Positions 53,617-62,030 of a stretch of 64,000 nucleotides of DNA are shown here, one piece after another. The position numbers were made by a program, and so were the translations under genes. The stretch comes from Salinibacterium sp. M195 (GTDB taxonomy: Bacteria > Actinomycetota > Actinomycetes > Actinomycetales > Microbacteriaceae). A model generated the notes under the pieces. It made no database searches. It was not told the origin of the DNA and was given only the letters and a program-made list of their open reading frames with translations. The DNA lies in the NCBI RefSeq assembly GCF_019443965.1, contig NZ_CP040814.1:1178001-1242000 (forward strand). Reading direction: 5' to 3'. How positions within the stretch are numbered: the stretch's first letter is position 1; every line of letters begins with the position of its first letter.

Positions 53617-54786
53617 GTGAGCAATGAAGCCGGAAGTAGATTCGACGAGGCAACGTCTGTACGTGCCCAAGTCCTGACGATGCTGCGCGACAACGGGCCA
53701 TTGCCGCGAATCGAACTCGCTCGTCGAGCTCACCTCAGCCCGACAACCATCACGCGTGCCGTCAGCCAACTAGTCGACGAAGGCGTGATTGTCGAAGGCA
53801 ACTCCATCTCGCCGACTAAGCTCGGTCGCCCGGCCACCGAGATATCCATCGTTCGCGATGCATTCGTCGTCGTCGGCGTTCAAGTCGGAGTCGGCTTCGT
53901 TCAACTCGGTCTCATTGACCTCCTGGGCGGCACCATGGCATCCAGCTCGCTCAACTACGAGATCGAGACTCCAGCCGCCGACGTAATGGTCGAAGCTGCC
54001 GCTGCGATCAACCAACTTATTGCGTCATCGGAATATGACCCGTCGATGGTCATCGGAGTCGGCGTCGCAGTGCCTGGCCCCGTCGACATCGCCGGCCGGA
54101 GCATCCTGCTCCCCATCAACCTCGACTGGCGTGACGTTCCCGTCGCCGACATTCTGGAGCCCCTGACGGGACTTCCCGTCACCGTTGAGCACAACGTACG
54201 ATCGATGGCGCTCGCCGAAGCCCGCTTTGGGGTCGCCAAAGACCTCGGCAGCGTTGCGTTAATCTACCTGCGAACTGGCCTCGGAGCCGGCCTCGTCGTT
54301 GAAGGGCAACCCTTCGCTGGCGGAGTTCGCGGCGCCATCGAGCTGGGCCACCTGCACGTGATCGACAACGGGATTGCCTGCGTCTGTGGGGGAAACGGAT
54401 GCCTCGAAACTATCGTGAGCGAAGGTGCCCTACAGCGCCAGCTCATCGCAGCCGGAATCTCAGCAAACGGCGGGGGAGCCCTCACCGCGCTTTACGCCGC
54501 CGCCGACACGAACGACATCGCCCGAGCATCCATCGACACGATCATCACGCAACTGGCCACAGCGATGTCGGCCATCGTGAACCTGCTCAACCCCGACGTG
54601 ATCTTGCTCGGAGGTGCGCTCGCCGAGGTGCCGCAGGCATTCTTCGAGCGCCTTACCGAGCAGACCCGCCAACAGGTCTTTCCGCTCATCCGCCCCCTCG
54701 TTCGTATCGAGCCATCATCGCTCGGCATGTACGCGGGAGTGCTTGGTGGCGGAACCGCTGCGTTGGAACGCTACTTCTACATCTAA
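53617..54786 (+). CDS. ROK family transcriptional regulator
   Basis: A 389-residue repressor. Winged helix at residues about 12-65 (LPRIELARRAHLSPTTITRA), then a ROK domain with GVGVAVPGPVDIAGR, EHNVRSMALAEARFG and zinc motif CVCGGNGC. GTG 53617 sits at the predicted transcription start. It leads a cluster with an SsuABC-like transporter, an oxidoreductase and a sulfatase, so a carbohydrate (perhaps sulfated) ligand is likely; ROK control of a sulfonate-type transporter is unusual. Confidence 0.88.
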   Translation: MSNEAGSRFDEATSVRAQVLTMLRDNGPLPRIELARRAHLSPTTITRAVSQLVDEGVIVEGNSISPTKLGRPATEISIVRDAFVVVGVQVGVGFVQLGLIDLLGGTMASSSLNYEIETPAADVMVEAAAAINQLIASSEYDPSMVIGVGVAVPGPVDIAGRSILLPINLDWRDVPVADILEPLTGLPVTVEHNVRSMALAEARFGVAKDLGSVALIYLRTGLGAGLVVEGQPFAGGVRGAIELGHLHVIDNGIACVCGGNGCLETIVSEGALQRQLIAAGISANGGGALTALYAAADTNDIARASIDTIITQLATAMSAIVNLLNPDVILLGGALAEVPQAFFERLTEQTRQQVFPLIRPLVRIEPSSLGMYAGVLGGGTAALERYFYI

Positions 54787-54822
54787 CCCATAACTTCCCT
54801 ACCAACTGAAGAGGACCGGACA

Positions 54823-54849
54823 ATGACGTCGAACAGGATCGCGACATGA
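54823..54849 (+). CDS. Possible 8-residue leader peptide
   Basis: ATG 54823 has a good AGAGGA signal and encodes only MTSNRIAT before a TGA that overlaps the permease ATG (ATGA). It may be a coupling or attenuation device. It could also simply be noise before the true start. Confidence 0.35.
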   Translation: MTSNRIAT

Positions 54850-55670
54850 GTGCACACAAGGCCGAGCCAGAGGCCCTAACAATGACAACACCCACAGTCG
54901 TTGCAGAGGACACCGAAAAGGGCGAGCGTTCTCTCAAAGGACTGTACGTTCTCACGTTCTTCGTAGGGATCGGGATCTGGACGTTGAGCGCGGTACTTTC
55001 GCGCAATGACCTCATCCCGACCCCGGTTGACGTGGTTGCCAGCTTCGCTGAACTCATCGGCAACGGAACCCTCTGGGGCCACACCATAACGAGTCTCAGT
55101 CGCGTCACCACCGGCTTTCTTCTTGGCGTTGCGCTAGCAATTCCGGCCGGATTCCTGATGGGCTGGTACTGGCTTGCTCGCGGAATGCTCGAACCGTGGA
55201 TTCAGTTCTTCCGCACCATCCCGCCGCTCGCGCTCATCCCGCTCGTCATCGTGATCCTCGGAATTGGCGAGCCTGCCAAGGTCTTCGTCATCTTCCTCGC
55301 CGCCTTCCTCTCGTGCGTGCTCGCAACCTTCCAGGGCGTGAGAAACGTGGATGTCACGCTCATCAACGCCGCGCGAGTGCTGGGTGCCAAAGACTTCACG
55401 ATCTTCACCCGCGTGGTGATTCCGGCATCCACCCCGTTCATTTTCGTCGGAATGCGCGTTGCACTCGGTGCCTCCTGGGCGACGCTCGTCGCGTCGGAAT
55501 TGATTGCAGCGCCCACTGGCCTCGGCCGGATGATGCAACAGGCTGCGCAATTCCTTCAAACCGATCGCATCGTCGTCGGAATCATCATGATCGGTGCCCT
55601 CGGCTTCATCATGGACCGTTTACTTCTCCTCGCCGAACGGCGACTTACCCGCTGGCAGGAGACTCGCTGA
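54846..55670 (+). CDS. ABC transporter permease (SsuC/TauC type)
   Basis: A 274-residue permease with six predicted helices. The family sequence [19 protein letters not shown] and the EAA loop [18 protein letters not shown] are typical for sulfonate, taurine, nitrate or pyrimidine-precursor importers. ATG 54846 follows an 8-codon open frame, overlapping its stop; the ATG at 54888 is another candidate. TGATG overlap with the ATPase gene. Confidence 0.88.
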   Translation: MSAHKAEPEALTMTTPTVVAEDTEKGERSLKGLYVLTFFVGIGIWTLSAVLSRNDLIPTPVDVVASFAELIGNGTLWGHTITSLSRVTTGFLLGVALAIPAGFLMGWYWLARGMLEPWIQFFRTIPPLALIPLVIVILGIGEPAKVFVIFLAAFLSCVLATFQGVRNVDVTLINAARVLGAKDFTIFTRVVIPASTPFIFVGMRVALGASWATLVASELIAAPTGLGRMMQQAAQFLQTDRIVVGIIMIGALGFIMDRLLLLAERRLTRWQETR

Positions 55671-56428
55671 TGCCTCTCATCTCGATCAAAGACGTCACCA
55701 AGATTTACAACACCGAGCGAGGCCGCACTGTCAGCCTCGACAACGTCAGCCTTGACGTCGAACAGGGCGAATTCATCACCCTCGTTGGGCCAAGTGGCTG
55801 CGGCAAGTCCACGATGCTCAACCTCGTCGGCGGACTGCTCATGCCCACCTCGGGCCAAGTGCTCGTCAACGACGAACCCGTCAAAGGCCCCGGCCCCGAC
55901 CGCGGAGTGATCTTTCAGCAGTACGCCTTGTTTCCGTGGCTCACCGCTCAAGAGAACGTTGAGTTTGGGCTTCGCCTCCAGAAGGTTCCCAAGAAGGAGC
56001 GGGCCGAGCGAGCCATGCACTACTTGAGCCTCGTCGGCCTTCAGGACTTCGCCAACGCGTTGCCCAAGGAACTCTCGGGCGGAATGAAGCAACGTGCGGC
56101 TATCGCGCGGGCCTATGCCGTGCATCCATCGGTGCTGCTCATGGACGAGCCATTCGGTGCGCTTGACGCCCTCACCCGGGTGCAGATGCAGGATGACCTG
56201 CTCGAGACCTGGCAGAAAGAGAAGCGCACCGTCGTGTTCATCACGCACGACGTTGACGAAGCCGTGTACCTCGCTAGCCGCGTGGTTGTCATGAGCCCCC
56301 GCCCCGGTCGCATCAGCGAAATTATCGACGTTCCCCTCGCGTATCCCCGCGGGGAGGAGATTCGGCTCTCTCCCGAGTTTGCCGAAATTCGCGCCAGAGT
56401 CTGGCGCGGAGTGCACCACCACGAATGA
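55670..56428 (+). CDS. ABC transporter ATP-binding protein (SsuB/TauB type)
   Basis: A 252-residue ATPase. Walker [10 protein letters not shown], signature LSGGMKQRAAIARAY, Walker B VLLMDEPFGALDA, and the family's FITHDVDEAVYLASRVVVMS. ATG 55670 overlaps the permease stop and is preceded by CAGGAG; longer in-frame readings run through the permease gene and are rejected. Unlike the sugar importers in this window, this system has its own ATPase. Confidence 0.92.
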   Translation: MPLISIKDVTKIYNTERGRTVSLDNVSLDVEQGEFITLVGPSGCGKSTMLNLVGGLLMPTSGQVLVNDEPVKGPGPDRGVIFQQYALFPWLTAQENVEFGLRLQKVPKKERAERAMHYLSLVGLQDFANALPKELSGGMKQRAAIARAYAVHPSVLLMDEPFGALDALTRVQMQDDLLETWQKEKRTVVFITHDVDEAVYLASRVVVMSPRPGRISEIIDVPLAYPRGEEIRLSPEFAEIRARVWRGVHHHE

Positions 56429-56435
56429 CCCAACC

Positions 56436-56477
56436 ACTCATTACCAATCACTCATCACCAATCACCAATCACCAATC
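56436..56477 (+). repeat. Heptamer tandem repeat upstream of the binding-protein gene
   Basis: Six 7-bp units: ACTCATT, ACCAATC, ACTCATC, then ACCAATC three times. The array fills most of the 66-bp gap between the ATPase stop and the lipoprotein start and ends just before its AAGG ribosome-binding site. Slippage could change spacing or leader structure. Confidence 0.8.
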
Positions 56478-56494
56478 ACAGGCAAGGACGCCCC

Positions 56495-57514
56495 ATGAAG
56501 AAGAAAATGCTCGGTGCGGCAGCAGTCGCCGCAACATTTGCTCTCGCGTTGACCGGTTGCGCAACGGACTCCGGCAGCACGGAAGCCGGCGATGACGCAG
56601 TCTCCATCAACGTCGGTTACATCGACACCAGCATCAACGGCGTTGGCATCATCGCCGTTGCAGACGACCAAGATCTCTGGACCAAGGCTGGTCTCGACGT
56701 CAACCTCATTCCCTTCACCAACGGCCCGACCCAGATTCAGGCTATGGCCAGCGGATCGCTCGACGTCGGCTACATCGGTGGCGGCGCCATGTGGATGCCC
56801 GCCTCAGGTCAAGGCACCGTAATCACCCCGAACGAGAGCACCTTTGGCGACTACCTCATCGCTTCTCCCGCATCGGGAGCGACTTCGATGAAGGACCTCA
56901 AGGGCTTGAAAGTGGGAGTTCCTGACGGTGGCTCCGGAGAAATGATTCTCGCGCTTGCGCTCGAAGAAGCCGGACTGACCGAAGCTGACATTGAGCGCAT
57001 CCCGCTGGACCCGCCGAGCGTTGTTTCGGCATTCGTTGCCGGCCAGATCGACGTAGCCGCAATTTTCTCGCCGCTAAGCGATCAAATCTTCGAGTCGGTT
57101 CCCGACGCGAAAATCATCGCTAACAACGTTGACTTCCCCGAAACTGAATTCTTGGGTGCCTGGGTTGCGTCGAACGATGCAATTGCGGACAAGAGCGAAG
57201 CTCTCACGCGTTTCCTCGAGGTCTTCATCCAGGCCAACGACTACCGCATCTCTGACACCGAAGACACTGTTGCTTTGTCAGCTGCGCTCTCGGGTGCCCC
57301 CGCTGACCAGCTCCAGAGCCAGGCAGATGGCCTCGAATGGTGGACGTCTGACCAGATTCTGGCCGACAACGCCGACGGATCAACGTTTGAGCGTTTCGGT
57401 GCCTTCACGCAGCTCTTCGTCGAGGTCGGTCGCCTGACCACCGATGAAGCTGCAGCCCCAGAGGACTTCATCAACGTCGACCTCTTCGCCACAGCAAAAG
57501 ACAACCTCAAGTGA
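56495..57514 (+). CDS. SsuA/TauA/NMT1-like substrate-binding lipoprotein
   Basis: A 339-residue binding protein. Lipobox LTGC gives Cys22. The mature part has the family's pattern: GYIDTSINGVGIIAVADDQD, NGPTQIQAMASGSLDVGYIG and a later LKGLKVGVPDGGSG. Known ligands of the family are sulfonates, sulfate esters, nitrate and thiamine precursors. With a sulfatase downstream, a sulfated organic compound is my inference. The stop overlaps the oxidoreductase start (GTGA). Confidence 0.86.
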   Translation: MKKKMLGAAAVAATFALALTGCATDSGSTEAGDDAVSINVGYIDTSINGVGIIAVADDQDLWTKAGLDVNLIPFTNGPTQIQAMASGSLDVGYIGGGAMWMPASGQGTVITPNESTFGDYLIASPASGATSMKDLKGLKVGVPDGGSGEMILALALEEAGLTEADIERIPLDPPSVVSAFVAGQIDVAAIFSPLSDQIFESVPDAKIIANNVDFPETEFLGAWVASNDAIADKSEALTRFLEVFIQANDYRISDTEDTVALSAALSGAPADQLQSQADGLEWWTSDQILADNADGSTFERFGAFTQLFVEVGRLTTDEAAAPEDFINVDLFATAKDNLK

Positions 57515-58575
57515 CCGGTCGGCTAGGGACCGGTGCTCCGGTCCGAATAGGGATCGTGGGCGCCGGCTTCGTAGCCGACTTCTACCTTCGAGCATTCGGC
57601 AGCATCCGCGGGCATGACGTAACGGTTGTTGCGGCACGCTCGGCGGAGTCGGGGGCAGCATTCGCGGAACGCTTCGGCATTCCGGTTGTCGTCTCCACTG
57701 TCGCTGAACTCGTGGAGCGCGACGATGTCGATATCGTCATCGTCGCGCTCCCTCAAGACCAACACGTTGCAGTCGTTGCCGCTGCGGCGGCAGCGGGCAA
57801 GGGCATCATTTGCACCAAGCCGCTTGGCCGTAACTCTGCCGAAGCCGCGGAGTGCTTGCGACTCGTTCGTGAGGCAGGCGTCTGGCACGCTTATGCCGAA
57901 ACGGAAGTGTTTGCTCCGGGCCTCGTGAAAGCGAAAGAACTCGTGGATGCCGGCGCCGTTGGCCGAGTGACTTCGGTTCGAGCGCGGGAATCCCACGGGC
58001 ATCCGCACAAGCACGCTCGCGACGCATCGCGTTCTGGCGGCGGACCACTGCGCGCTCTCGGCTGCCACTGTGTCGCCATCGGGCGCTGGTTCATCGGCTA
58101 CGACACCGCTCCCAAGGAAGTCTTCGCGTGGGGTGCACGACTCTCGCGCGACGACGTTGAGACTGAAGACACCGCTGTAGCGCTCATCCGCTTTGAGGAT
58201 GACCGCATGGCTCAGGTCGAAGTGAGCTGGGGCCACATCGCCGGACTGGATGTGCGCAACGAGATTCACGGAACCGCGGGCTGGATCGGCACCGACGAAA
58301 CCGGCAATACGGGAATCCGTGCCTTCGCGGGAAAGCCCGCCGACTACGTCGTCGAAAAAGCGGGAGCCGCCACCGGTTGGATCACCCCGGTGCCAGACGA
58401 GCCGTGGGTCTACGGCTACCACGGAGAACTCACCCACTTCGTGGAGTGCTACCGCGCCGGCGTCGAGCCGCGCCAAACCTTTGCCGATGGCTACATCGAC
58501 AACGCAATCATTGATGCCGCGTACCGCTCCATGGAGGTCGGAACCTGGGTTCCGATCGACATGTCTGCGCTCTAA
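57511..58575 (+). CDS. Gfo/Idh/MocA family oxidoreductase
   Basis: A 354-residue NAD(P)-dependent dehydrogenase. Rossmann motif GIVGAGFVADFYLRAFG, the EKP-like motif as CTKPLGRN (Lys kept), and the C-terminal domain with a substrate-region histidine in GGGPLRALGCHCVAIGRWFI. Typical substrates are sugars, inositols and sugar acids. GTG 57511 overlaps the lipoprotein stop. A role in oxidising the desulfated or sulfated sugar delivered by the transporter is inference. Confidence 0.88.
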   Translation: MTGRLGTGAPVRIGIVGAGFVADFYLRAFGSIRGHDVTVVAARSAESGAAFAERFGIPVVVSTVAELVERDDVDIVIVALPQDQHVAVVAAAAAAGKGIICTKPLGRNSAEAAECLRLVREAGVWHAYAETEVFAPGLVKAKELVDAGAVGRVTSVRARESHGHPHKHARDASRSGGGPLRALGCHCVAIGRWFIGYDTAPKEVFAWGARLSRDDVETEDTAVALIRFEDDRMAQVEVSWGHIAGLDVRNEIHGTAGWIGTDETGNTGIRAFAGKPADYVVEKAGAATGWITPVPDEPWVYGYHGELTHFVECYRAGVEPRQTFADGYIDNAIIDAAYRSMEVGTWVPIDMSAL

Positions 58576-58607
58576 GACGCGCCACGCTGAACGACGAAAG
58601 AACACCT

Positions 58608-60038
58608 ATGACTGACAAAGCAACGCGCCGCCCCAACATCGTGATGATCCTCACCGACGATCACGCCTCGCATGCGATCGGCGCCTACGGGTCGGTCGTC
58701 AACCAGACTCCGCGCATCGACGAGATCGCCCAGCTGGGATGGAAACTCGACAACTGTTTCGCGACCAACTCGCTGTGTTCGCCGAGCCGGGCATCCATTC
58801 TCACGGGGACATATAGCCACATCAACGGTGTCAGCACGCTCGTCACCCCGATCGACGCCAGCCAGCCGACCTTCATCTCCCAGCTGAAAGAGGCGGGCTA
58901 CCGCACGGCCATAGTCGGCAAGTGGCACATGGGGGATGGCGGAGAAGCTGACCCCCAGAACTTTGATTACTGGGATGTGCTCATTGAGCAGGGCGAGTAC
59001 CACGATCCGAAATTCTTGAACCCGGATGGGCTGCGCACGGTTCCCGGCTATGCCACCGACGTGATCACCGACCTGTCACTCAAGTGGGTTGACGAGCTCG
59101 AGGGTGACGACCCGTGGTGCGTTCTGATCTATCACAAGGCACCGCACCGCCCGTGGGAGCCCGATGAGAAGCACGCCGGTATGTACTCCGACCCCATCCC
59201 GGTTCCTGCCACCTTTACCGACGATTATGAGACGCGCACGTCATCCGCTCGCCGGGCCGCGATGCGCATCGCCGAAAACCTCAACGAAGACGACCTCAAG
59301 CAGACGCCACCCGAGGGGCTCACCTACGACGAGCTCGCCCTGTGGAAGTACCAGCGCTTCATGGAGGACTACCTCGCGTGCGTTGCCTCGGTCGACGACA
59401 ACGTTGGCCGTGTCACCGACTGGCTCAAGGAGCGCGGCGACTTCGACGACACCCTGCTCATGTACAGCTCAGATCAGGGCTTCTTCTTGGGCGACCACGG
59501 CTGGTTCGATAAGCGCTTCATGTACGAAGAATCGCTGCGGATGCCGTTCGTTCTCAGCTACCCCGCGCAACTTGCAGCGGGCAAGTCGTACGAGGGCATC
59601 GTGACCAACGTAGACCTCGCGCAGACCATCCTCGATGCGGCCGGTGTGGAACACCACCCACGGATGCAGGGCCGCAGCCTGTGGCCAGACCTCATCGAAG
59701 TTCCGGATGTCGAACCCGCCGAGGGCATGTACTACCGCTACTGGGAGAACGACGATGTCTTCCACCGCGCGCCCGCCCACTACGGCTACCGCACCGACCG
59801 CTACAAGCTGATCTTCTTCTACAACGACGGGCTCGGAGTGCCTGGAACCGGGCCGTTCTCGTACCCTTCCGAGTGGGAAATGTACGACCTCGAAACCGAT
59901 CCCGACGAACTCAACAACGTCTACGGAACGGCCGAATACGCCGAAGTCGAAGCAGATATGAAGGTCAAAATGTGGAAGGCGCAGGCATCGTTCGAAGACG
60001 AGCCGCACCCCAGCCAGCCGAAGCCGGTTGGCGTCTAA
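58608..60038 (+). CDS. Type I sulfatase
   Basis: A 476-residue arylsulfatase-family hydrolase. Metal residues Asp17 and Asp18 lie in ILTDDH; Cys57 in the sequence CSPSR (57-61) is the residue converted to formylglycine; GKWHMG and DQGFFLGDHGWFDKR complete the active site. There is no signal peptide, so it should act in the cytoplasm on imported sulfate esters. The formylglycine-generating enzyme is not in this window. Specificity cannot be fixed; family members remove sulfate from sugars. Confidence 0.92.
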   Translation: MTDKATRRPNIVMILTDDHASHAIGAYGSVVNQTPRIDEIAQLGWKLDNCFATNSLCSPSRASILTGTYSHINGVSTLVTPIDASQPTFISQLKEAGYRTAIVGKWHMGDGGEADPQNFDYWDVLIEQGEYHDPKFLNPDGLRTVPGYATDVITDLSLKWVDELEGDDPWCVLIYHKAPHRPWEPDEKHAGMYSDPIPVPATFTDDYETRTSSARRAAMRIAENLNEDDLKQTPPEGLTYDELALWKYQRFMEDYLACVASVDDNVGRVTDWLKERGDFDDTLLMYSSDQGFFLGDHGWFDKRFMYEESLRMPFVLSYPAQLAAGKSYEGIVTNVDLAQTILDAAGVEHHPRMQGRSLWPDLIEVPDVEPAEGMYYRYWENDDVFHRAPAHYGYRTDRYKLIFFYNDGLGVPGTGPFSYPSEWEMYDLETDPDELNNVYGTAEYAEVEADMKVKMWKAQASFEDEPHPSQPKPVGV

Positions 60039-60058
60039 TAACTTTTCTGAAGTTTTTT

Positions 60059-60091
60059 GCAGGGCACGTGTCGATTCGGCACGTGCCCTGC
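60059..60091 (+). terminator. Terminator after the sulfatase gene
   Basis: Perfect 12-bp stem GCAGGGCACGTG/CACGTGCCCTGC with a 9-base loop. A T-run precedes the stem on this strand and does not follow it, so efficiency is uncertain. Confidence 0.65.
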
Positions 60092-60227
60092 GTCATGTCA
60101 GTGAGGGCAGGGAAATCCCCGGCCCCGAAACGACATGATTAGTGTTGGCTGCACGCAGTTCTCATCGTCATGTCCGTCGTTGTCGGCCTCTTCGGCCACA
60201 CTTCACAGATCGGCTAGGGAGAAAAAC

Positions 60228-60575
60228 ATGCAGTATATGATCCTGATTCATTCTGAACCCATGGATGGCCCGAACCCGGGAGAGCCCGGATTCGAAGACA
60301 CGATGGCGCCGTGGATGGCGTACAACCAGAAGCTGATTGATGGCGGTCACTATGTTGCCGCCGACCAGCTCCAGGGCATCGAAACCGCGACCACGATCCG
60401 TCGGGCATATGGGGCAGGCGACACCATCGTTGATGGCCCGTTTGCTGAGACCAAGGAACACCTCGGTGGCTTCTACATTGTGGAAGCCAAGGATCTCGAT
60501 GAGGCGCTTGCGCTTGCTGCTGAGGTTCCGATTCCGGCCGGCTCGCTCGAGGTTCGCCCGGTGGTGCCCTCGTAG
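60228..60575 (+). CDS. YCII/DGPF family protein
   Basis: A 115-residue protein with the DGPF motif (TIVDGPFAETKEHLGGFYIV) and the N-terminal YMILIHSEP strand. ATG 60228 has AGGGAGA ahead. Such proteins are consistently encoded next to ECF42 sigma factors, as here, where the sigma gene starts one base after the stop. Biochemical role unknown. Confidence 0.93.
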   Translation: MQYMILIHSEPMDGPNPGEPGFEDTMAPWMAYNQKLIDGGHYVAADQLQGIETATTIRRAYGAGDTIVDGPFAETKEHLGGFYIVEAKDLDEALALAAEVPIPAGSLEVRPVVPS

Positions 60576-60576
60576 C

Positions 60577-61836
60577 GTGCCCGACAACTCAGAGGCGGTC
60601 ACCCGCCTGGCGCGTGAGGAGAGCGCACATGTGCTCGCTCTTCTCGCGCACCGCTTTGGGCTCGACATTGCCGATGATGCCGTGCAGGATGCGCTTGTCG
60701 AAGCCCTTAATTGGAGCAGCGTTCCCGACAACCCTGCTGCGTGGCTCTACACGGTCGCGCGCAATCGTGCCGTCGACCGCGTACGGCGAGACGCCTCCGC
60801 TGCTCGACGATTGGCGCGGGCAGCGCCTGATCTCGTGCTGGCCGCAGAGCGCAACAGCGGCAGCGGCGCGCACAGCGGCAACGATGAGGAGGCGCCCGAG
60901 ATGATTGACGATGCTCACTATTCGGGCGACGAACACCTGCGGTTGCTGCTGCTCTGTTGTCACCCGGCGCTGGGTCGAGACACCCAAGTGGCGCTGACCC
61001 TGCGGCTCGTCGGCGGGCTCACGACAGCCGAGATCGCCGCAGCGTTCTTGCTGCCCGAGCAGACCCTCGCTCAGCGGATCGTGCGGGCAAAGCGCAAGAT
61101 TCGTGACGCCGGCATCCCGCTCAGCATCCCCGAAGACCTCACATCGAGAGTCGATGCCCTGCTTACCGTCGTGTACCTGATTTTCAACGAGGGCTATCTC
61201 TCGCGGGGGAGCGGGGCCGGTGCCCGCATCGATCTCGTGGAAGAAGCAATCCGCCTCACTATCACCGCACGCGAACTGCTCCCGGGCAACGCCGAAGTCG
61301 AAGGGCTGCTGTCGCTCGAGCTCTATGCTCGCGCCCGCCACGACACTCGCTTTCGAGGCGATGAGCTTATTCTCCTCGAGCAACAAGATCGCACCCGCTG
61401 GGACGGCGAGCTCATCGAGCAAGCCAACGGGCTGCTCCGCGGCGCCCTCAGTCGGCTGCAGCCGGGACCGTTCCAAACCCAAGCGGTGATCGCGCGCCAC
61501 CATGCCACCGCGCGCACCGCCGCCGACACCGACTGGCCGGCCATTGCATCCGCCTATTCGGTGCTGCTGGCGATGACGGGTGGCTCTCCGGTCGTCGCCC
61601 TCAACCGTGCCGTCGCGGTGTCGATGGCTGATGGGCCAGATGCCGGTCTGCGTCTGCTCGATGAGGTCACCGGGCTCGATAACTATCATCTGTATTGGGC
61701 CGCGCGCGCCGAACTGCTCGTGCGTGCCGGTGACGCGGATGCCGCGGCTATCGCCTTCGCCCGAGCGCGCGAGCTTGCCACGAACACAGCCGAGCAACAT
61801 CACCTCGATCGGCGGATTGCCGAGCTGCGCGGCTAG
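60577..61836 (+). CDS. ECF42-type RNA polymerase sigma factor
   Basis: A 419-residue sigma factor. Regions 2 and 4 (about residues 8-75 and 110-180; GLDIADDAVQDALVEALNW, LRLVGGLTTAEIAAAFLLPE) are followed by DUF6596 and TPR-like helices (VVYLIFNEGYL, ARHDTRFRGDELILLEQQDR). The long C-terminal extension, instead of a separate anti-sigma factor, is the hallmark of ECF42. GTG 60577 is one base after the YCII stop, so the two are coupled. Known targets of this group are often the DGPF genes themselves. Confidence 0.9.
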   Translation: MPDNSEAVTRLAREESAHVLALLAHRFGLDIADDAVQDALVEALNWSSVPDNPAAWLYTVARNRAVDRVRRDASAARRLARAAPDLVLAAERNSGSGAHSGNDEEAPEMIDDAHYSGDEHLRLLLLCCHPALGRDTQVALTLRLVGGLTTAEIAAAFLLPEQTLAQRIVRAKRKIRDAGIPLSIPEDLTSRVDALLTVVYLIFNEGYLSRGSGAGARIDLVEEAIRLTITARELLPGNAEVEGLLSLELYARARHDTRFRGDELILLEQQDRTRWDGELIEQANGLLRGALSRLQPGPFQTQAVIARHHATARTAADTDWPAIASAYSVLLAMTGGSPVVALNRAVAVSMADGPDAGLRLLDEVTGLDNYHLYWAARAELLVRAGDADAAAIAFARARELATNTAEQHHLDRRIAELRG

Positions 61837-61926
61837 CTTCCCGACGATGGCTCCGGATTCACAGCCGTTCGGAACAACGCGACCGCATAGCGCCACCACC
61901 GTCGTACATCTCCCGCAAAGTGCTGT

Positions 61927-61946
61927 TTAGTAAACGTTTGCGTAAC
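61927..61946. promoter_or_regulatory. Operator candidate 1 upstream of the LacI gene
   Basis: TTAGTAAACGTTTGCGTAAC, containing the palindromic core AAACGTTT typical of LacI-family sites. It also shares TTAGTAAAC and a TTTxCG...AAC arm with the ROK palindrome at 126-144 (read on the minus strand). Confidence 0.5.
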
Positions 61947-61983
61947 GTAGAACTCCTTCCCTAATCTCTTCAGCGTAGGCAAC

Positions 61984-61996
61984 GCAAACGATTACG
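61984..61996. promoter_or_regulatory. Operator candidate 2 upstream of the LacI gene
   Basis: GCAAACGATTACG, a LacI-type half-symmetric site with an AACG-TT core, 35 bp before the start codon. Probably autoregulatory. Confidence 0.45.
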
Positions 61997-62030
61997 TACT
62001 CCGCTGAGCACGCACCCAAAGGAGGGGCAT

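Noticed and set aside
56462..56671. Possible CRISPR-like array near the heptamer repeats
   Set aside because: Units are 7 bp and contiguous without spacers, and no cas genes are present.
60589..61899. A 436-codon frame antisense to the ECF42 sigma gene
   Set aside because: No domain, no ribosome-binding site, and the sense gene carries clear sigma regions 2 and 4.
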